A stretch of DNA of 64,000 nucleotides from Plasmopara viticola (taxonomy: Eukaryota > Oomycota > Peronosporomycetes > Peronosporales > Peronosporaceae). The DNA lies in assembly GCA_001695595.3 (NCBI GenBank), contig MBPM02000017.1:372001-436000 (forward strand), given 5' to 3'. A program made the translations under genes and the position numbers. The notes beneath the pieces are model-generated. The model worked only from the letters and a program-made list of their open reading frames with translations, made no database searches and was not told where the DNA came from. Position 1 is the first letter of the stretch. Every line of letters begins with the position of its first letter. Positions 33,408-45,478 of the stretch are shown piece by piece.

Positions 33408-36400
33408 GTGACATTTTGCCGTGCTCTTTAGTGGAGAAAATCGTGGATGGGTCTCCACGATAATACAAAGGCCGTAAATATATTTTTTTTTCTGATAATT
33501 GAACGCTAAAAAATATGTCCAAAAAACGTTAAAGTGATTCATCAATTTGTGCCAATCAAGGTCGAGTTGACTCCACAAGTAGCAAACGCTGCCCCCACTT
33601 AATCGAAGTATTTTATCACACCGCCTATGCTTGACCTTGGTATTCACTAAAACTTAAATTTAAATGATACAAAAGCTTTTTTTTCGTTAAAAAAGCCGTG
33701 AAAGAGTAGTGCACTTATACCAATTTGCAAACTGGGGCAAAGTGTTTGGTGTCGTGGGAACACGTTGAAAGAAAGATAAATCTGCAACGTCCATTCAGGT
33801 GACGCTCGAGTCCCAACCGTGCGCACCTATCTTGACGGCCTGCAAAGTTGGTGTGGATCTTTTCGATATATTCAATTATTACGACAGCCGACAGCCTCAA
33901 ATACTGGGCACCACTGTGAAACAAGTCCAGGTGACTGTGTTACGGGTAGATCCGCCAAACACTCAGTACTTGTAAGTCAGTTAGCAACGATGAAAGAATT
34001 CCAATTGGGCTGTAAGAGCATATTAAGCCATACATAGACGTTAATATTGCCGAGCATAGCAACATTCGCTGCTTTGATATTGGTTAGCTACATGATCTAT
34101 GCCTAATTTGAAGGGGACCGACAATGAATTGCCCTATGGCTTTGAAAGGTTGCTGCCAAAAGCAATGTACTTATAGCCAGGACAATACAGGTCATTTTGT
34201 AGAGGCACGAAGGGAGATTTAAGTTTTTTTAGTAAGGGTGTGCCATGGAGCCTTAGGATTCGAGAGCTTGACAGCTCTTGACAAAAGCGGTGTACAGGTG
34301 GTTGTAAACACACGTGCACACGAGTATAAACACCCTTTATCATATCTATTAGTTTCTAGTGCATCGCGAATAATTGCAATCGACCATGACAGATTACTGG
34401 TCCTTTAAATGAGAATAACATTATTGCCAGGCTCGATCTGGTTGGCGAACAAGAATGCTTTGGTCGTTCCGAGAGTTGAAATAGCCGGGTTTACACATCA
34501 GACTCCCTTGATTAAAGAATCCACAAATGTTGTGAAACATTTTAGGATCCTTGAGGCCTATTAGGTTGATTTAAGTCATCCGCTTTAAAAATGGAGGAAG
34601 CACTCATTCTTGTAAATTAAGGACACTACCCTGCGATTTTCTTACTATTCCGAATGTGATTCGAAGTTCATCAGCACTGGCATTAGCAGCTTATACTGAA
34701 AGATGATAAGCTGCTTATGCATAATATCAATATATCAAGCCAAAAACTCAGTCGCGTCGGGATTGAGTAACTCTGACGTATTTGACAATTCGATCAAACC
34801 TGCCATAACGCAACAAAACCATCAACTTATATGTGTGAATCACGTAATTTTTCAGCCTTGGAGTTGTTCGAGACTTCCAAACAACTCTAATTTTGCATTT
34901 CTATTTTCTAAAATGGGATATGAACTTGCACTTTGTAGTACTCCTTTAACATGTTGAGGTTCTATGCTGACCGTCTATTTGCCCTAGACATATTGCAAAG
35001 GAGTTGGACACACGACAAGATGCGAATAATATCTTACCACAGCCCTGTTGTGCAAGATTGAACGATCGGCCTATGGTCTTGCTCCATCAATCATATCAGG
35101 GTTTTTTAGCCACGGCATGCTCATGCTTAGGTTACACTTATCGAGGGCAAGAAAGTCTCAAGTTTTGCAGCCAGGCGCCACCAAAACCTCAACGGGATTG
35201 AAAGGCGAGGCTTTTATTCACTCTGCATCTGGAACGGCGCCAATCAATGGTCACAATCGTAAGAGTAGTCTTCATTGCTGAAAGAGCAACGAATAGTATT
35301 GTGTGATAGTCGAAATCCCGCACTCCTCTCCATCTCCTTTGCTAAAAATTCGAGCGAAAAGCAACGCATTGTTTATGCCTATTATAAGCTGAATAGTGTA
35401 GTGGTCCCTGCACAAACAAGTATTCGAAAAAATGTGTTCCTTAACAATATGTACGAGCAGTGCTTTCGATTTGTTGATGGCTACTAGATGTGCATAGTGT
35501 ACCCCGAAACGCCTTTTTGCAGTATTTGTACACCTTGCGGCATGTAGTGGGAGTGGTTAGTGATGCCACTATAGCTGTTGAACGCCCTGGTGACCATTTA
35601 AATACGCGATTACTTCGACTACCATGGTATTTAGACTAGCCAAAATCAAAGCTGAGGCTTACGTACATCCATTAATCCGCTGAAATTGGCAACCTTTGTG
35701 AAGGGAAAAACGTGATGTTGCGGATATAACGTACTCGCGGGTCCCACATGTCTTCATAGATACAGCTACGCATGTAATCGTCGCTCGCTCCGACCTATTA
35801 CTACTTTGCTTAATCACCAAATTGATGTGGGTACTGAGAAATCCTATTGTTTTGGCGTTGACAGCTCCTTATTAGAGCATCATGTGCCCTCAGAAGTATC
35901 TTGTACTTTAGTTCTTTGTCGCTCAAAACAATAACTTAGGCTGGATTTGATAAATTATTCCTTTAGTAGACTAGACCGTCTATCCACTTATAGCAATGCA
36001 GCTGTGAATGCTGTCAAGAATATGTTCAACTTTTTAATATTACGTCTGCAATGATGAAACGCAATAAGGCTCTCTTAAAAATCTCAAAGTGCAAGCCTGA
36101 CGAATCCGTCGCAAGCAGATTGTCTACCATTAACCTTGCAAAGGCTGCTGTAATGATCGTTTCTCGTTTTGTCTTTGCTTCGCTGCTTCAGCTACCGCTG
36201 ATTTTATCGGCATAAAAAGGCGGCTGTATAAACAGCCGTCTCTGCGGCTGAGCAGCTGGATAGCGCTTGAGCTTAACGAGCAAAATTGGCTTAGGAGAGC
36301 TTCCGTACTATAAGGTCTATTTTGGTGATAGTCAAACTTTCTTGACCCATCGAAGAGATCTGGTTATTTAGAAAATGGCCTTAGTTGTAGACGATTAGCA

Positions 36401-39400
36401 TCGCGTGGTGTTTTAAATACTCTATAAGCCTGGCTAATAAGGTGCGTACCCATCCGCGATAAAGAATTTTCTGTCCGGGGAGCACGTGAAGTAAAAGCCA
36501 AGAGCAACTATTTTTTAGCAAGCTTTGAGCAGTCTGTTTTATCGCTTTTTATTTCTACATGCATGAAAAGAGCGATCATCGTACAGTTACTTGTGTGTCA
36601 CAAAAGCAATCAGCGGCTTTTACTGCCGCTAGTATATCCGCCATAGTAAGACCTATGTGATCAAAGATGATCTAAGAGTAGACTCATCTCACTTCGAATG
36701 CAAACAGCAATCACGTATGACTTTCTATGTTGATTTTTATGAGAAAGCACAGCCACAAACAGGCTTGCTCTTCCGAAATGCTGCGGGTGGACAATGTTTT
36801 GGTACACAACGTCCCGATCCGTGATGTCGGTGAAACAGCCGACTCAAGCCTAGTCATAATAAATGTAACTAGTTTTGTGTAAAGCAGCATCCGCTGCTAT
36901 GGCTGGTGCAAGAAAATGAACACATTTCGGGTCTGCCTAAGACGTCCGATGCAAGAGGCCGTTGTCTCACATAAGGCCTCTAATAAGTCGCTTGCAAAAG
37001 ACGCACCTTGAAATGCCAGACCAAAAAGGGCGGAGTGCCTTACTAGGGTATAATTACATGGTCCACATGTTTTGCAAGCCATCAAGACAGTCCACATAAA
37101 AAGATTAGGTGTGTCGACATTGTCTTGCAAGATTCGATAGTGTACACTGACCCATCCTATTTTGGAAAACGTGATAGGCCCGATGAAATGACGTTTTCGA
37201 ACTAGAGATATACTTTTACAGCCTAAATCTACTACAATATATAGTAGTAGTAACGAATTTAAAAATCCTTTTTTGTTTTTAGATTGGGTGGTTTGATTGC
37301 ATCTTCAATATGCCGATTACCATCCACCATTTCGCAAAATTGCAGTTGAATGACTACAAAATTAAGCTCAAATTAAACATATGGGCTTATATGTCTCTCC
37401 ACGTTTTGTCCTTACTTATCTCAAAGCAACATGTGCTTCGTGGATCTCTTAGTCGTCTCAGGCTGTGAATAGAGTCTATGTAGATGTGTGAGCGGCATCG
37501 TAGAGTGCAAATTCGACTATATTGCGCCATAAAAATAATCTTTCAGTGTAAACACTACACAGTGTGTCTCCGCATTAACTGATCACGGCGGTATCGAGGT
37601 ATCGAGCACATAGTTTGCCATTTCCGGCTGCTCATTGGTAAATTGGTCTGTTGCAGACTTAAGCAAGCTGGGTTTTGACAGCTAAAGCAGCTTTTATAAA
37701 CATGCGCTTAGCAAATTAGTGTTTGATCAAATACAGACGCCATTAACCTTGACATTTAATTTAGTATCCTTAAACAGCCTTGCAATTCAGTCCCCAACGA
37801 CACCGGCTACAGAGGTGCGAAAAGTGCAATCTTGCTTTGTGTCCCACGAGATTTACGATGCTTTGATTTTACCATTGACCTTTGGCAAGCCAAAACCAAG
37901 GTCAAGGTTTATGACCATCAAATAGTCTCCTTTTTTAAGAAGTCGACGTGTGAGCCACGAATTCGACCCTCAGGCAGATCATACAGGGACCATATCGAGC
38001 TTAAAAATACATCGCTTGGCCGCATTTGCAGTATGTATCATCAACTAGTCAACTTGGTCAAACCATTTGTACATGCATATTAACGAAGACCAAAATCGGT
38101 TTCTCGCGGCGTAAATCATTCGCTTTCAGAAGTATATCGCTCTTCAGGACTTATTCTGGATCTGTCAAATTTACGGTTATTGGAGCAATCCGTCTGGTGA
38201 CTCATTGCGGTGCAACACGGGCCGTCGAGGGATTACCCGCTCGACCAATGCACGTAAACAGCAATGAAGAATGACAAAAAAGGCCCCAGATTGGCATTTT
38301 ATATATGCCTGACATATTCCTTCGGCAATTGAGCTTTTACTGAGACGAGTCGGGACAGCTCATAATTAGACTTGCGCGACAGCTCGTCGAGAAGCCTATC
38401 TAGGCATGTCTTAGCGCAAAAGTTTACGTGACAGCCATCTTACCATCGCTTGGGACAAAAAACTAAACAGTTAAACTACCGTTATACGGGGAATACCGGG
38501 TCTGAACATACCACAAATGGCTTAGAATCCAGCGAAAGCACTCAAAACAATTTCAGTGCGTATAACTTGGATAGGTGTCTACACCGGTAGTCTCAAGTGG
38601 AGCTATATGACTTACTAAAATCGTTCTCAGCAAGCTTATGTAATGCACTACCAAAATTAAAAGTACAAGCGTCGTTATTTACTCCTCAAGACTGTGTCTC
38701 GTCTGGCAAAATAAGAACAGGTACCTACCCGAAGATTTTCTTTGATGCTTTCAAAAGATGTTAGCGCTGGCTTTACAGCACTACTTGATCTAAAATTCAA
38801 GAGATTGGACAATCGCATGATTAGTAATGTACTTGTACAGATAGCTGCTTGGAAGGAGTTAAGGATATTAGTTTTTTTTCTTTAAAAGGCACATTTGTCA
38901 ATGCTAACGTAGCTTTTTTGGATCTCATCCCGAAAAACAATGTATGTGGCTCCCTTATTCGAAATTAATAGCAGCCATCGCTCAAGCCCAGTGCACATAA
39001 TGTTTACGTTCATCTGGGCATGTTGATAAGCTGCATATCCTTCCGGAAAGTACTTGTCAAACAGATACCGCTACATGGTTCAACGTTTGATAAAAAAAAG
39101 CTAGGCATTGCTTGTAGCTTGACTTAAAGGCACAGAAAGTCGTTGACTTGTGCGAGGATGCACCATGTCATTTTTGCCCTTTTTGCAATAACGACATCAC
39201 TACTCTCGAGATCGTAGCCATAGTCGGCAACAAAAAGCTCAGTTTTAGAAATGGTTTCATCAGCGTGCCTCATTCTGCAATCCATTGGAAGACTTGATGG
39301 TGGCTAAATTTTTTGTACAGGAAATGTGGTACCTTGTGACTCCTTGCGCCAACACTCGACCGTCACTGCTTAGAAGGCTGATACAAGACATAATCTTCGA

Positions 39401-40382
39401 AAACAACCGTATACTTTGATTTACAAAGGTGGCTTTATCTTCAGGAACGCACCTCTAAAATGATTCCGCTTTTTAATCCAGCCAAGAACTTATAGGCTTT
39501 AGACTTTTTGAGCTTCAGCAATTTGATTTGCCTAACCACATACCCCAACACGACGACATTCTAAAGTTTCAATTATATTTCTAAACACAGCTTTTTTCTC
39601 GACCACAAATAAGTAGGGGTTGAATTCGTATTGTATCTTTTTCTATTTGTAATGCTTCAAGACAAGCTCTGCGATGCGGGCCTATTTTACTCACAAGCGG
39701 GAATTGTTATTGGTCAACCTATCAACTTATGTTTCTCGCTTCGTCTTGTGGATCTATGTTTTTCACTTCAGAATTTGCTATCCGTAGACGGTGGTCCTAT
39801 GTTACCTCTATAGCTATGGTATCTACATTGAAACGCTGAGTCTATCGTCTTCGGCAGCCGGTACTGCCGCCTAAGCGTGGTTACCCGCTACAGAAAATAT
39901 AAAGATGTCGTCATGCATACGTTCAGGCAAAATTTGTTTCTTCGGTACTTTCTAGACTTATTTTGGCGTATACTGAACAAGGGCGATCGATCAAAGGATC
40001 CGTATGTGGGAACATAACTCACCCCAGCCCTAATGCGTGAGATAAGGCCACCGACACAAATGACCTCGCTCCATCAATAAATTTAGTACTCGTGCTCTTC
40101 TAGCCATGGCATACTTAGAATCAAGTCATCGGCCTTCAAATTACGTGGGTTTACATCAGTTTCGTTAAGTTTGCTGATATGAGCGATCGTAGTCGTGGTG
40201 ATGCTGATGGCTCAGGCGCAGTCTCGGGAGCTTTGTACGGGACTTAGGCCTGGAAGTACCAAACATGGGCATTCGTGTTTTACAAAAGTGCAAAGAAATA
40301 CATCAACGTCCTGACAACTTTTTTTCCTTTCCTTTTCATGTGAAAGAAGTTAAGCGAATCATATTTTTTACATAATTTTTTG
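33408..40382. other. 7-kb gene desert of decayed repeats
   Basis: No supportable gene. The region starts directly after the HECT ligase stop. Short overlapping frames occur on both strands without motifs. A possible copia reverse-transcriptase remnant lies near 35.0-35.2 kb, and a diverged similar stretch near 40.0-40.15 kb. The rest appears to be old mutated repeat DNA. Confidence 0.5.
35040..35150 (+). pseudogene. Possible copia-type reverse transcriptase remnant
   Basis: A frame reading LLCKIERSAYGLAPS resembles the Ty1/copia reverse-transcriptase signature of the type C-x-L-x-x-(A/S)-(L/I)-Y-G-L-K-Q-(A/S)-P. The surrounding sequence is broken, with frame changes and stops. A second, more degraded stretch at about 40020-40130 shares CAGCCCT, GCTCCATCAAT and TAGCCA.GGCAT in the same order. 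This rests on one short motif and weak repeat similarity, so the call is tentative. Confidence 0.3.
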
Positions 40383-40517
40383 GAAAATGATAACGGGCAG
40401 GCACTTTTCGCTAACGGGCAGGCACTGATGTTTATATGAATTAAATTGATTGGTATTTCTTCTCTGTGATTGGCCGGAAGGGTAATTCTCAGTCGTGATG
40501 TCAATGCTACACCAATC

Positions 40518-40655
40518 TCAGATGCAACTTATCCCAAAACTACTTTTCGACGTTAACACCGCGACTTTCCACGCAACTTTGACGTATTCTTCCGCAGTAA
40601 CATCACCATGAACACCCTGCAAACTCTTGGCAAGCTCAATTACATCAACATATAG
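40518..40655 (-). pseudogene. Captured gene fragment inside the TIR element (minus strand)
   Basis: The minus strand reads an uninterrupted protein-like segment containing DVIELAKSLQGV, followed by TAEEYVKVAWKV, ending soon after in the left part of the element. Composition and helical periodicity look like a real conserved domain rather than random sequence. It is oriented opposite to the coiled-coil fragment next to it. I do not recognise the parent gene. Confidence 0.35.
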
Positions 40656-40663
40656 AGTTGACG

Positions 40664-41340
40664 CGACGGGCAACTCAGGTACAGGAAATAGAGAAGCAGC
40701 TGGCAAACGCATTGTCTGCCAAGTCCTTAACAAGTCCGGCAGCTCGACAGCGACAGACGCACTGGCAACAACAATTTGCTTTGGAAAAGAGTTCGCTGAT
40801 GCGACAAGTTGATGACGAATGTCGACGGGCAAGCGAAGCATTGCAAGCGGCGTCTGCGCTCAAAGATGACAAAGAGGCAGCCCAGCGAGAGCTTGATAGT
40901 GTCGAGGTGGAGCTATGTTCTCATTTAAGTTGTGGCCGTCAGGTCTTGAAGAAAAATAAACACCAGTCGGCGATTAGTCTTGTGCGTGAGACTAATTCAG
41001 CGCTTAAAGAAAAGTTAAAACAAGGACTCAAGCACTGCAAGCATCATGAAAAAAAAACGATTTATCGGTGAATTCCAAGCTTGAGCACTTGGCGTCACAA
41101 CTACGCTCTAGTCAAGGCAAGTTGGAAGTGTTGCAACGTTCCTCTTTTCATGCCAACGATGCGAATCAATCTTTGGAAAAGTCTTGGCCTATCCGGTACG
41201 AAGAGCTGCGTTTGGAGAGCGATAATGAGCGAAAATCGCTTGAAAAGGATACTCGTTATTTCTAAAAGATAGCAGCCGAAGCACAACAAACACTATTTCA
41301 AGCATCTTGCGAATTACGGACGTTAAAGCGAAGCCAAAAG
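40664..41340 (+). pseudogene. Captured coiled-coil gene fragment inside the TIR element
   Basis: Frame 1 runs to 41071 and reads a classic Gln/Glu/Lys/Leu heptad coiled coil (VQEIEKQLANAL, LMRQVDDECRRASEALQAA). After a run of A's at about 41050-41058 the coiled coil resumes in another frame (KLEHLASQLRSSQGKLEVL). A stop at 41263-41265 interrupts it, and the pattern continues with CELRTLKRSQKKL. So it is a broken piece of a coiled-coil (myosin-tail, golgin or kinesin-like) gene, with a frameshift in the A run and a nonsense codon. The parent gene is not in the window. Confidence 0.6.
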
Positions 41341-41465
41341 AAGTTATCACGACTGAGAATTAACCCTTCAGCCAATCACAGAGAAGAAATGCCAATCAAT
41401 TTAGTTCATATTAACATCAGTGCCTGCCCGTTAGCGAAAAGTGCCTGCCCGGTATCATTTCCCTT

Positions 41466-42680
41466 TTTTTGAGCCAAAAATACCATAGTTATAATTTCTG
41501 TCATAACAAAATAATAAATCTGTAATAATTTCTATTTTCTATTATTCCAGTTATAGGCTTAGGGTTTAGCTGTCGGGTTTACAGCTAGCTCTATTCCGAC
41601 CCTATAAAACGTCTAAACAATTGCTTTTTCTACAATTTAATTGATCTCAACCATTTACTGACACGCAACGTTTTGCAATGCGCTAGATACGTTCAAGTCG
41701 CACAAAACTTTTTTTGTGCGTGCAACTAGCTGCTCAAAGCTGCTAATTTCGCTTTCAAGAGCTTGGTTTTATCGACCTGTACAAATTTTACGAAACTTGC
41801 CTGACTGACCACAGGAGTTTATTCTATAAAAATCGCCGAGGGCGATTATAGAAAAAGATTCGACTTGGTTCCACCGTTTCTCACCGCCTCGACACCACAT
41901 AATACTCGGAAGATGACGAAGTAACCCGTTTGGATCACGGTATGAATGATGAAAGGATTGACTGTAAAACCTTAAATTTCTATCGCATACCATCTGTAAT
42001 TTTATATGTAGCACAGTTCATTTTTATAAATTTCAATGTGAGCATTACTATTAAATGCTGTCAATTGTGAATTTTAAAAGTCTCCCAACATCTCATGAAT
42101 TGCAGAAAGGCACAATGATGTAAAGACACAGGCACGCTAACCTATGGTCGATCTTGCTTCGACTTAGTGAGGACAATGCATAGCTCAAAAAAAAGTACTT
42201 GCTTTGTTCACATGCGCAAATAGTGCAGGGACTTGTTGCCGTACGCGTAATCGCATCTATTCTTTGGTATCTAGCTGCGTCGCCCCTCCTTAAAGGTGTT
42301 ATCCGAGCGATTCTGGATATTTGAAAGCCCAGTTCTGACCTGGCCACCTCGCGTTTGATTGATATTTGCCAATTTATGTCATTCCATCGCGCTAAGGGAC
42401 GTGGAAAAAAGACAAAGCAGCGCTTAATACGTACGCATGTGCGCATGTAACCGACACTATGCTTTCTGCAGTCACTGTATCGGTGAGCACTCAGGCGATC
42501 ACGCCGAATGTGACGAAAGAATTGACTTCTCCCATTGTGTAAATATTCCAATGGCATTGTTGTCTTGTAGGCAATATTGTGACAGAAAAGGGCAGTCGTT
42601 TACCGCCCCTTCCCCTCACCATAGTCGTTTTCGCGTACCGTAATCGGCGGTTCCGAGCGGTGCGCTATACCCTATTCACA
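41466..42680. other. Gene-free stretch before the mucin-like gene
   Basis: No supportable gene. A minus-strand frame (42093-42557) and a Cys/His-containing plus-strand frame (42437-42643) overlap each other and match no zinc-finger spacing that I know. The last part should hold the upstream promoter region of the mucin-like gene. Confidence 0.45.
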
Positions 42681-42690
42681 TAGCGTGCGG

Positions 42691-42720
42691 TATATAGAGA
42701 GCTGTACATTTTCAGTCTCT
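42691..42720 (+). promoter_or_regulatory. Candidate core promoter of the mucin-like gene
   Basis: TATATA at 42691-42696 is followed by ACATTTTCAGTC at about 42706-42717, within 30-55 bp of the ATG at 42745. The second motif resembles the oomycete CAWTTT flanking element. The short distance implies a very short 5' UTR. Confidence 0.35.
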
Positions 42721-42744
42721 TACCTCCCAGGTTCGCATTCTACC

Positions 42745-44055
42745 ATGAAGGTCGTCTCTGTATTTGCACCAGCGATTGCCGTCGCGTGTGTGGCCGCGTC
42801 AAGTCTATCGTTCGTTGCCTCGCAAGAGGCTGTGGAATTTCACGATGAAGCTCGAGAAGTGGGAATGATGCCAACACTCCGAAGACAGCTTCAAACGAAC
42901 GGCAGCGGTACTACCGACGCTCCTACCACCGATGCGCCGACAGTCACAGCGTCCCCAACCACGGTGGCTCCCACCACGGCGCCAGCGCCGGCAACTGAAG
43001 CGCCGTCTACTCGTGCCCCGACCCCAGCGACTGCGGCACCGACTTCGCCAGCGCCAACCCCTGCACCAGCGCCAACCCCAACAACTGCGCCGCCTACCAC
43101 GGACTCACCTACCACCAACGCACCTAGCACGAACGCACCTACCACCAGCTCGCCTGCCACGGACTCACCTACGACCGAGCCTTCGACTTCGCCTGAGCAA
43201 ACCCCTCAGACACCAGACACCCCAACTACGACCCCAACGTCGACACCTGCTCCAGAGCAGACGAGTACGACGCCACAATCGACGCCTGCTACACCAACAG
43301 TCGAAACGCCAGCGTCACCTTCTACTGCGCCGACCACACCAACTACTCCGTCCGACTCGCCGGCGCCGACGCCTAATGAGAGTACTTCGACGTCCAACAC
43401 GGGCTCCGGCTCTAATGACAGCGCCGCAACGTCGTCGGATGCAAGCTTGAGCTCTGGTGCTGTGGCCGCAATTGTGGTCGGAATCGTTGCGGTGGTCGGC
43501 GTCGTTGCCACGATCATCATGTGTGTCATTCGCAGACGACGCGAGGCAGACGACGACCCGTTGTCGCCTTTTGAATTGTCAATGGACAAAACTTTTAATC
43601 CTCCACGGAATGGAAGCAACGCACAGAATGTGTACAACCCGCGTGCGCTAAGTGCAGCTAATGCCTCGACTAGTGGTCAGGTTTCGAACACGCAGACGCC
43701 TCCTGCCGACACGGTGGCCGCAGGTCTCGCGTACTCTCAATTCTATGACCAAGCCGCTACGTCCCCAGGTTCGACAGATCGTTCGGAAAGCAACGGGATT
43801 CCGGCTGGCGGCAATAATACGACGAATTTATGGCTGAGTGCCATGGAACCGAAAGATAATGAGTCGTTTTTGAGTGCACAAGATTCGCCCCGCTCGTCGC
43901 GCAACAGCAGTCGCAACAGCTACGAACTCTCATCAAGCAACGGCCTTGATGTCGAAGTGAGTAGTCAGATCAGTGGTCGGAGCCCCAGGAAGAGCGACGA
44001 TTTTCCAGATCATAACGAGGACAATGACTCGGCGCGTGGCTCGTACGAGCTCTAA
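42745..44055 (+). CDS. Mucin-like single-pass membrane protein
   Basis: Predicted cell-surface glycoprotein of 436 aa. The ATG at 42745 is followed by a clear signal peptide (MKVVSVFAPAIAVACVAASS, cleavage likely near SFVASQ). Residues about 55-230 are a Thr/Pro/Ser/Ala mucin domain built from degenerate APTT / SPTT / DAPT units, suited to dense O-glycosylation. One transmembrane helix follows (AAIVVGIVAVVGVVATIIM), then a stop-transfer RRRR and a Ser/Asn-rich cytoplasmic tail of about 170 residues. The topology is type I. Such mucin-like proteins are common on oomycete cysts and hyphae, but no carbohydrate-binding domain is visible, so an adhesive role is only inferred. The open frame extends upstream to a GTG at 42685, which would spoil the signal peptide. 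It converges on CDC123, 298 bp away. Confidence 0.85.
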   Translation: MKVVSVFAPAIAVACVAASSLSFVASQEAVEFHDEAREVGMMPTLRRQLQTNGSGTTDAPTTDAPTVTASPTTVAPTTAPAPATEAPSTRAPTPATAAPTSPAPTPAPAPTPTTAPPTTDSPTTNAPSTNAPTTSSPATDSPTTEPSTSPEQTPQTPDTPTTTPTSTPAPEQTSTTPQSTPATPTVETPASPSTAPTTPTTPSDSPAPTPNESTSTSNTGSGSNDSAATSSDASLSSGAVAAIVVGIVAVVGVVATIIMCVIRRRREADDDPLSPFELSMDKTFNPPRNGSNAQNVYNPRALSAANASTSGQVSNTQTPPADTVAAGLAYSQFYDQAATSPGSTDRSESNGIPAGGNNTTNLWLSAMEPKDNESFLSAQDSPRSSRNSSRNSYELSSSNGLDVEVSSQISGRSPRKSDDFPDHNEDNDSARGSYEL

Positions 44056-44353
44056 GTCAATTGATGACGACAGTCATCTATGCAAAAGCAAATGACAACA
44101 GGAGAATCAGTAGACGTTAAAGTGGTTGGATTGCGTACTTGCTTGGCTGATTGGCTGGTCTAAATGAATGCGAGTTGTCTCTGAAATGAAGGAAACAATT
44201 AGCTTCACACAGCAGTCAAGACGGACGTTGAGTTTTGAAAGACCATCTTCATGTAGTAGACGAACGAGGTACCAGTGGGTGCTAATACATTTTGAGAACG
44301 CAGAGCGTAAAGACCTTTTCTCTAAATTATACAGCATCGCACACTTCGTGACG

Positions 44354-45373
44354 TTAATTTTCATCGTCACTGATGCTAGCAGCGTTGTCGCGTTTCACTT
44401 GTTCTACGAAGGCGTCAAAGCCGGCTCCGTTAGCAAGGTGGTCGACAAAATCCGTGGGAGCACGATATCCACTCAGTGGATGTGCACGAATGCCCGTCCT
44501 GCACTCAACGACTCGAAAGTCAATTTCATGGTGCTCCTCTGTATCCTGTAGCGTCGCTCGGTTGTGTGCCTGTAACTTTAGTAGTTCCTCCCACGAGAAG
44601 AGCAATGCATCAGTGACTTCACCAAACACATTGATGTCTAAGAGATAGACGATTCGACGCTTATCCACGTACACATCAAAGCAGTAGTTGGGATCCGGGA
44701 ACACGAATATTCCTTCTGACTTGCAAAAGTTATTCCGGTAGAACTGGTACAGCAATTCACACAGCTCCTCCTGCTGGTCTAGTAAAAACTCATAGAACTC
44801 GCTGCAATGGCGTTGTGACACTCCCACAAGCCGATGGTCAATAACAAAGCATCGAAACAACATCGAGTCCAGGAAATTGCACCACTTTTTGAGTACCAAG
44901 TAGCTCTCTGTCAAGGACGTGTTTCGATCTCCTCCACAGCAGCCAACGTATGGCTGTGTGAGGTCATGGACAACAAAATCCGACGATTGTAGCAGCAGGA
45001 ACACATCCTCAAAGCTCGTGCACTTGAGCGTACCGAGCATCCACGCCGCGTCACGAGGTGCGCTCCAATTTGTCTTTAAAAAGAGTTTACCACCGTAGTC
45101 GGTCAACACTTTCTCCACCTGTTTTCTAACAGTCGAAATGGCTTGAAGTTGCTCGTCAGTAAGTGCGCTGTCAGCATCTTCGTTCTCGTCTTGAATTCCG
45201 AACGTCGTTGGAGCCAACGGAAGCGTCACGCCGTCTGCCAAGAGCAAGGCTACGAAGGCAGATGAAAGTGGTATAATTTCACCTTTGATACAGACACGTT
45301 TGAATTGCGGATACCAGGCCGCAAATGCACAATTATCAACCTGCTCAGACGAGTACGGTGGACTCGGTGACAT
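44354..45373 (-). CDS. CDC123: CDC123 (D123 family) eIF2 assembly factor
   Basis: Predicted cytosolic ATP-grasp protein that binds the eIF2 gamma subunit and drives assembly of the eIF2 heterotrimer. It is 339 aa in a single exon, close to the usual length of about 330-360. Conserved family segments in order: CAFAAWYPQFK near the N-terminus, IPLSSAFVALLLADG, LKTNWSAPRDAAWM, LKCTSFEDVFLLLQSSDFVVHDL, SYLVLKKW, FRCFVIDHRLVGVSQR, CFDVYVDKRRIVYLLDINVFG and LLFSWEEL. The tail is acidic (SISDDEN), as in other members. Start ATG at 45373; the gene is divergent from SEC22 across only 105 bp, so the two may share a promoter region. Confidence 0.94.
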   Translation of the reverse strand: MSPSPPYSSEQVDNCAFAAWYPQFKRVCIKGEIIPLSSAFVALLLADGVTLPLAPTTFGIQDENEDADSALTDEQLQAISTVRKQVEKVLTDYGGKLFLKTNWSAPRDAAWMLGTLKCTSFEDVFLLLQSSDFVVHDLTQPYVGCCGGDRNTSLTESYLVLKKWCNFLDSMLFRCFVIDHRLVGVSQRHCSEFYEFLLDQQEELCELLYQFYRNNFCKSEGIFVFPDPNYCFDVYVDKRRIVYLLDINVFGEVTDALLFSWEELLKLQAHNRATLQDTEEHHEIDFRVVECRTGIRAHPLSGYRAPTDFVDHLANGAGFDAFVEQVKRDNAASISDDEN

Positions 45374-45478
45374 CGTGACAAGCGATGAGTTCGTTCACAA
45401 TACCCCTCTTAGGTGATACTAGGCCGGCTTATATGATATAAAAGAGTGCGTCTAACAAAAGGTGGCACGAAGCAGACC

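Larger units (their letters stand above)
40385..41458. mobile_element. Non-autonomous TIR transposon carrying host-gene fragments
   Basis: Left terminal repeat 40385-40498 is the reverse complement of 41346-41458 at about 95% identity by eye (a few substitutions and two small indels). Each terminus carries CGGGCAGGCAC twice, 21 bp apart (40394-40404 and 40415-40425 on the left). The inverted repeat extends outward through AAATGATA / TATCATTT. I could not identify a certain target-site duplication because both flanks are T-rich. The interior has no transposase. It holds an opposite-strand protein-like fragment (40518-40655) and a coiled-coil coding fragment (40664-41340). The arrangement resembles Pack-MULE-type elements that capture host exons. 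The transposon superfamily is not determined. Confidence 0.8.

Noticed and set aside
42437..42643. Cys/His-containing frame upstream of the mucin-like gene, possible B-box
   Set aside because: Cysteine and histidine spacing does not match a B-box or other zinc finger known to me, and the frame overlaps another on the opposite strand.
42870..42900. RRQLQ after the signal peptide of the mucin-like protein, a possible RXLR variant
   Set aside because: No EER-type motif follows, and the protein has a transmembrane helix and cytoplasmic tail, which does not fit a translocated effector.
42891..43637. Opposite-strand Val/Gly/Ala-rich and same-strand Arg/Gln/Leu-rich frames over the mucin domain
   Set aside because: They are alternative readings of the threonine/proline codon repeats and have no independent support.
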